Assembly (NCBI GenBank): GCA_002431285.1
Contig: DJEF01000007.1
Location: 63,301 to 86,697 of the forward strand
DNA from: Ruminococcaceae bacterium UBA5905
GTDB lineage: Bacteria > Bacillota > Clostridia > Oscillospirales > Acutalibacteraceae
Length of the DNA: 23,397 bases
Direction of reading: 5' to 3'
The notes below the pieces were generated by a model. The model did no database searches, was not told the DNA's origin, and saw only the letters and a list, made by a program, of their open reading frames with translations. Position numbers and translations under genes: made by a program. Below are positions 22,910 to 23,397 of this stretch, piece after piece. Position 1 is the first letter of the stretch. The number at the start of each line of letters is the position of its first letter.

Positions 22910-23397
22910 GTGAGCGAAAAGCTGTTGGAAATCAAAGACGAGCGCCTGTCGTTCTTCACCCCGGCCGGTGAAGTGAAAGCTCTGAATGGCGTGTCCTTCT
23001 CTATGGAGGAGGGCGATGTGCTGGGGATCGTGGGAGAGTCCGGGTCCGGTAAATCGGTGACGGCCTACTCCATCATGGGTCTGAATGCCTATCCCGGCAA
23101 GCTGGTGGGTGGCACCATTCGTTTTAACGGCCACCAGATCGACCAGATGACCGAGGAGGAATTCCGGAAGATCCGGGGCAACGAGGTGTCCATCATCTTC
23201 CAGGATCCGATGACCAGTCTGAACCCGGTGTACACCATCGGCAACCAGATCGAAGAAGTCATTCTGCTGCACACCGATAAGACGAAGAAACAGGCGCACG
23301 ACCGTGCCCGGGAGCTGCTGGAGCTGGTGGGCATCAATGAGCCGGAAAAGCGGCTGAAGCAGTATCCCCACGAGCTGTCCGGCGGTATGCGGCAGCG
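22910..23397 (+). CDS. oppD: Peptide ABC transporter ATP-binding protein, OppD/DppD type, 3'-truncated by window edge
   Basis: ATPase subunit of the same importer. The frame starts at GTG 22910 behind GGGGG (22898-22902, 7-base spacing) and is still open at the last base, giving 162 residues of a protein that is normally about 320-350. Walker A is GESGSGKS at residues 42-49, the Q-loop is FQDPMTSLNP with Gln98, and the ABC signature LSGGMRQR begins at residue 156. The SFFTPAGEVKAL opening, with the aromatic A-loop region, is typical of OppD/DppD. Walker B and the C-terminal peptide-transporter domain lie outside the window. The order B-C-D implies oppF, and perhaps the binding protein, further downstream. 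Confidence 0.93.
   Translation, partial: MSEKLLEIKDERLSFFTPAGEVKALNGVSFSMEEGDVLGIVGESGSGKSVTAYSIMGLNAYPGKLVGGTIRFNGHQIDQMTEEEFRKIRGNEVSIIFQDPMTSLNPVYTIGNQIEEVILLHTDKTKKQAHDRARELLELVGINEPEKRLKQYPHELSGGMRQ

Noticed and set aside
21370..22959. 529-codon minus-strand frame opposite oppB-oppC
   Set aside because: Antisense shadow of two clear permease genes; His/Gln/Arg-rich with no motif.
1..23397. CRISPR arrays, tRNA/rRNA genes, insertion sequences, prophage or integration sites
   Set aside because: No regularly spaced repeats, no tRNA-like cloverleaf or rRNA sequence, and no transposase or integrase gene was seen on either strand.

Overview
The window is ordinary chromosomal DNA from a GC-rich Firmicute. 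A Clostridia lineage such as Oscillospiraceae/Ruminococcaceae is my inference. It rests on the Gram-positive replicative polymerase PolC, on the clostridial-type order rpsB-tsf / pyrH-frr-uppS-cdsA-dxr-rseP-ispG-polC, on the UPF0237-UPF0210 gene pair, and on strong AGGAGG-type ribosome sites. No insertion sequence, phage gene, CRISPR array, tRNA or rRNA was seen.

Layout. (1) 1-1585: the 3' end of rpsB, then tsf, closed by a strong terminator. (2) 1641-13213: a new promoter drives pyrH, frr, uppS, cdsA, dxr, rseP, ispG, polC and a small fucose-mutarotase-like gene, ending at a strong terminator. This run combines UMP phosphorylation, ribosome recycling, isoprenoid precursor synthesis (dxr, ispG), undecaprenyl diphosphate synthesis (uppS), phospholipid activation (cdsA), intramembrane proteolysis (rseP) and DNA replication (polC). 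Intercistronic hairpins lie in the frr-uppS and ispG-polC gaps. (3) 13214-13549: about 336 bases with no credible gene. (4) 13541-18887, minus strand: metG, a flavin-reductase-fold gene and valS, apparently one operon, with an extended -10 promoter upstream of metG. (5) 18888-19007: the divergent spacer, with a 14-bp inverted repeat enclosing a GCGAAGC mini-hairpin. (6) 18979-20741: an ACT-domain regulator (UPF0237) and a UPF0210 protein, ending in a terminator. (7) 20819-23397: a perfect consensus promoter (TTGACA-17-TATAAT) followed by oppB, oppC and the start of oppD, cut by the window edge.

No clearly new multi-gene system is visible. The observations most worth checking are regulatory: the consensus opp promoter with a palindrome at its start site; a 10-codon micro-ORF that overlaps both the dxr stop and the TTG start of rseP; a repeated pattern of two in-frame start codons next to the Shine-Dalgarno in 7 of 18 genes; the divergent-spacer inverted repeat; and the UPF0237-UPF0210 pair, whose role is unknown to me.
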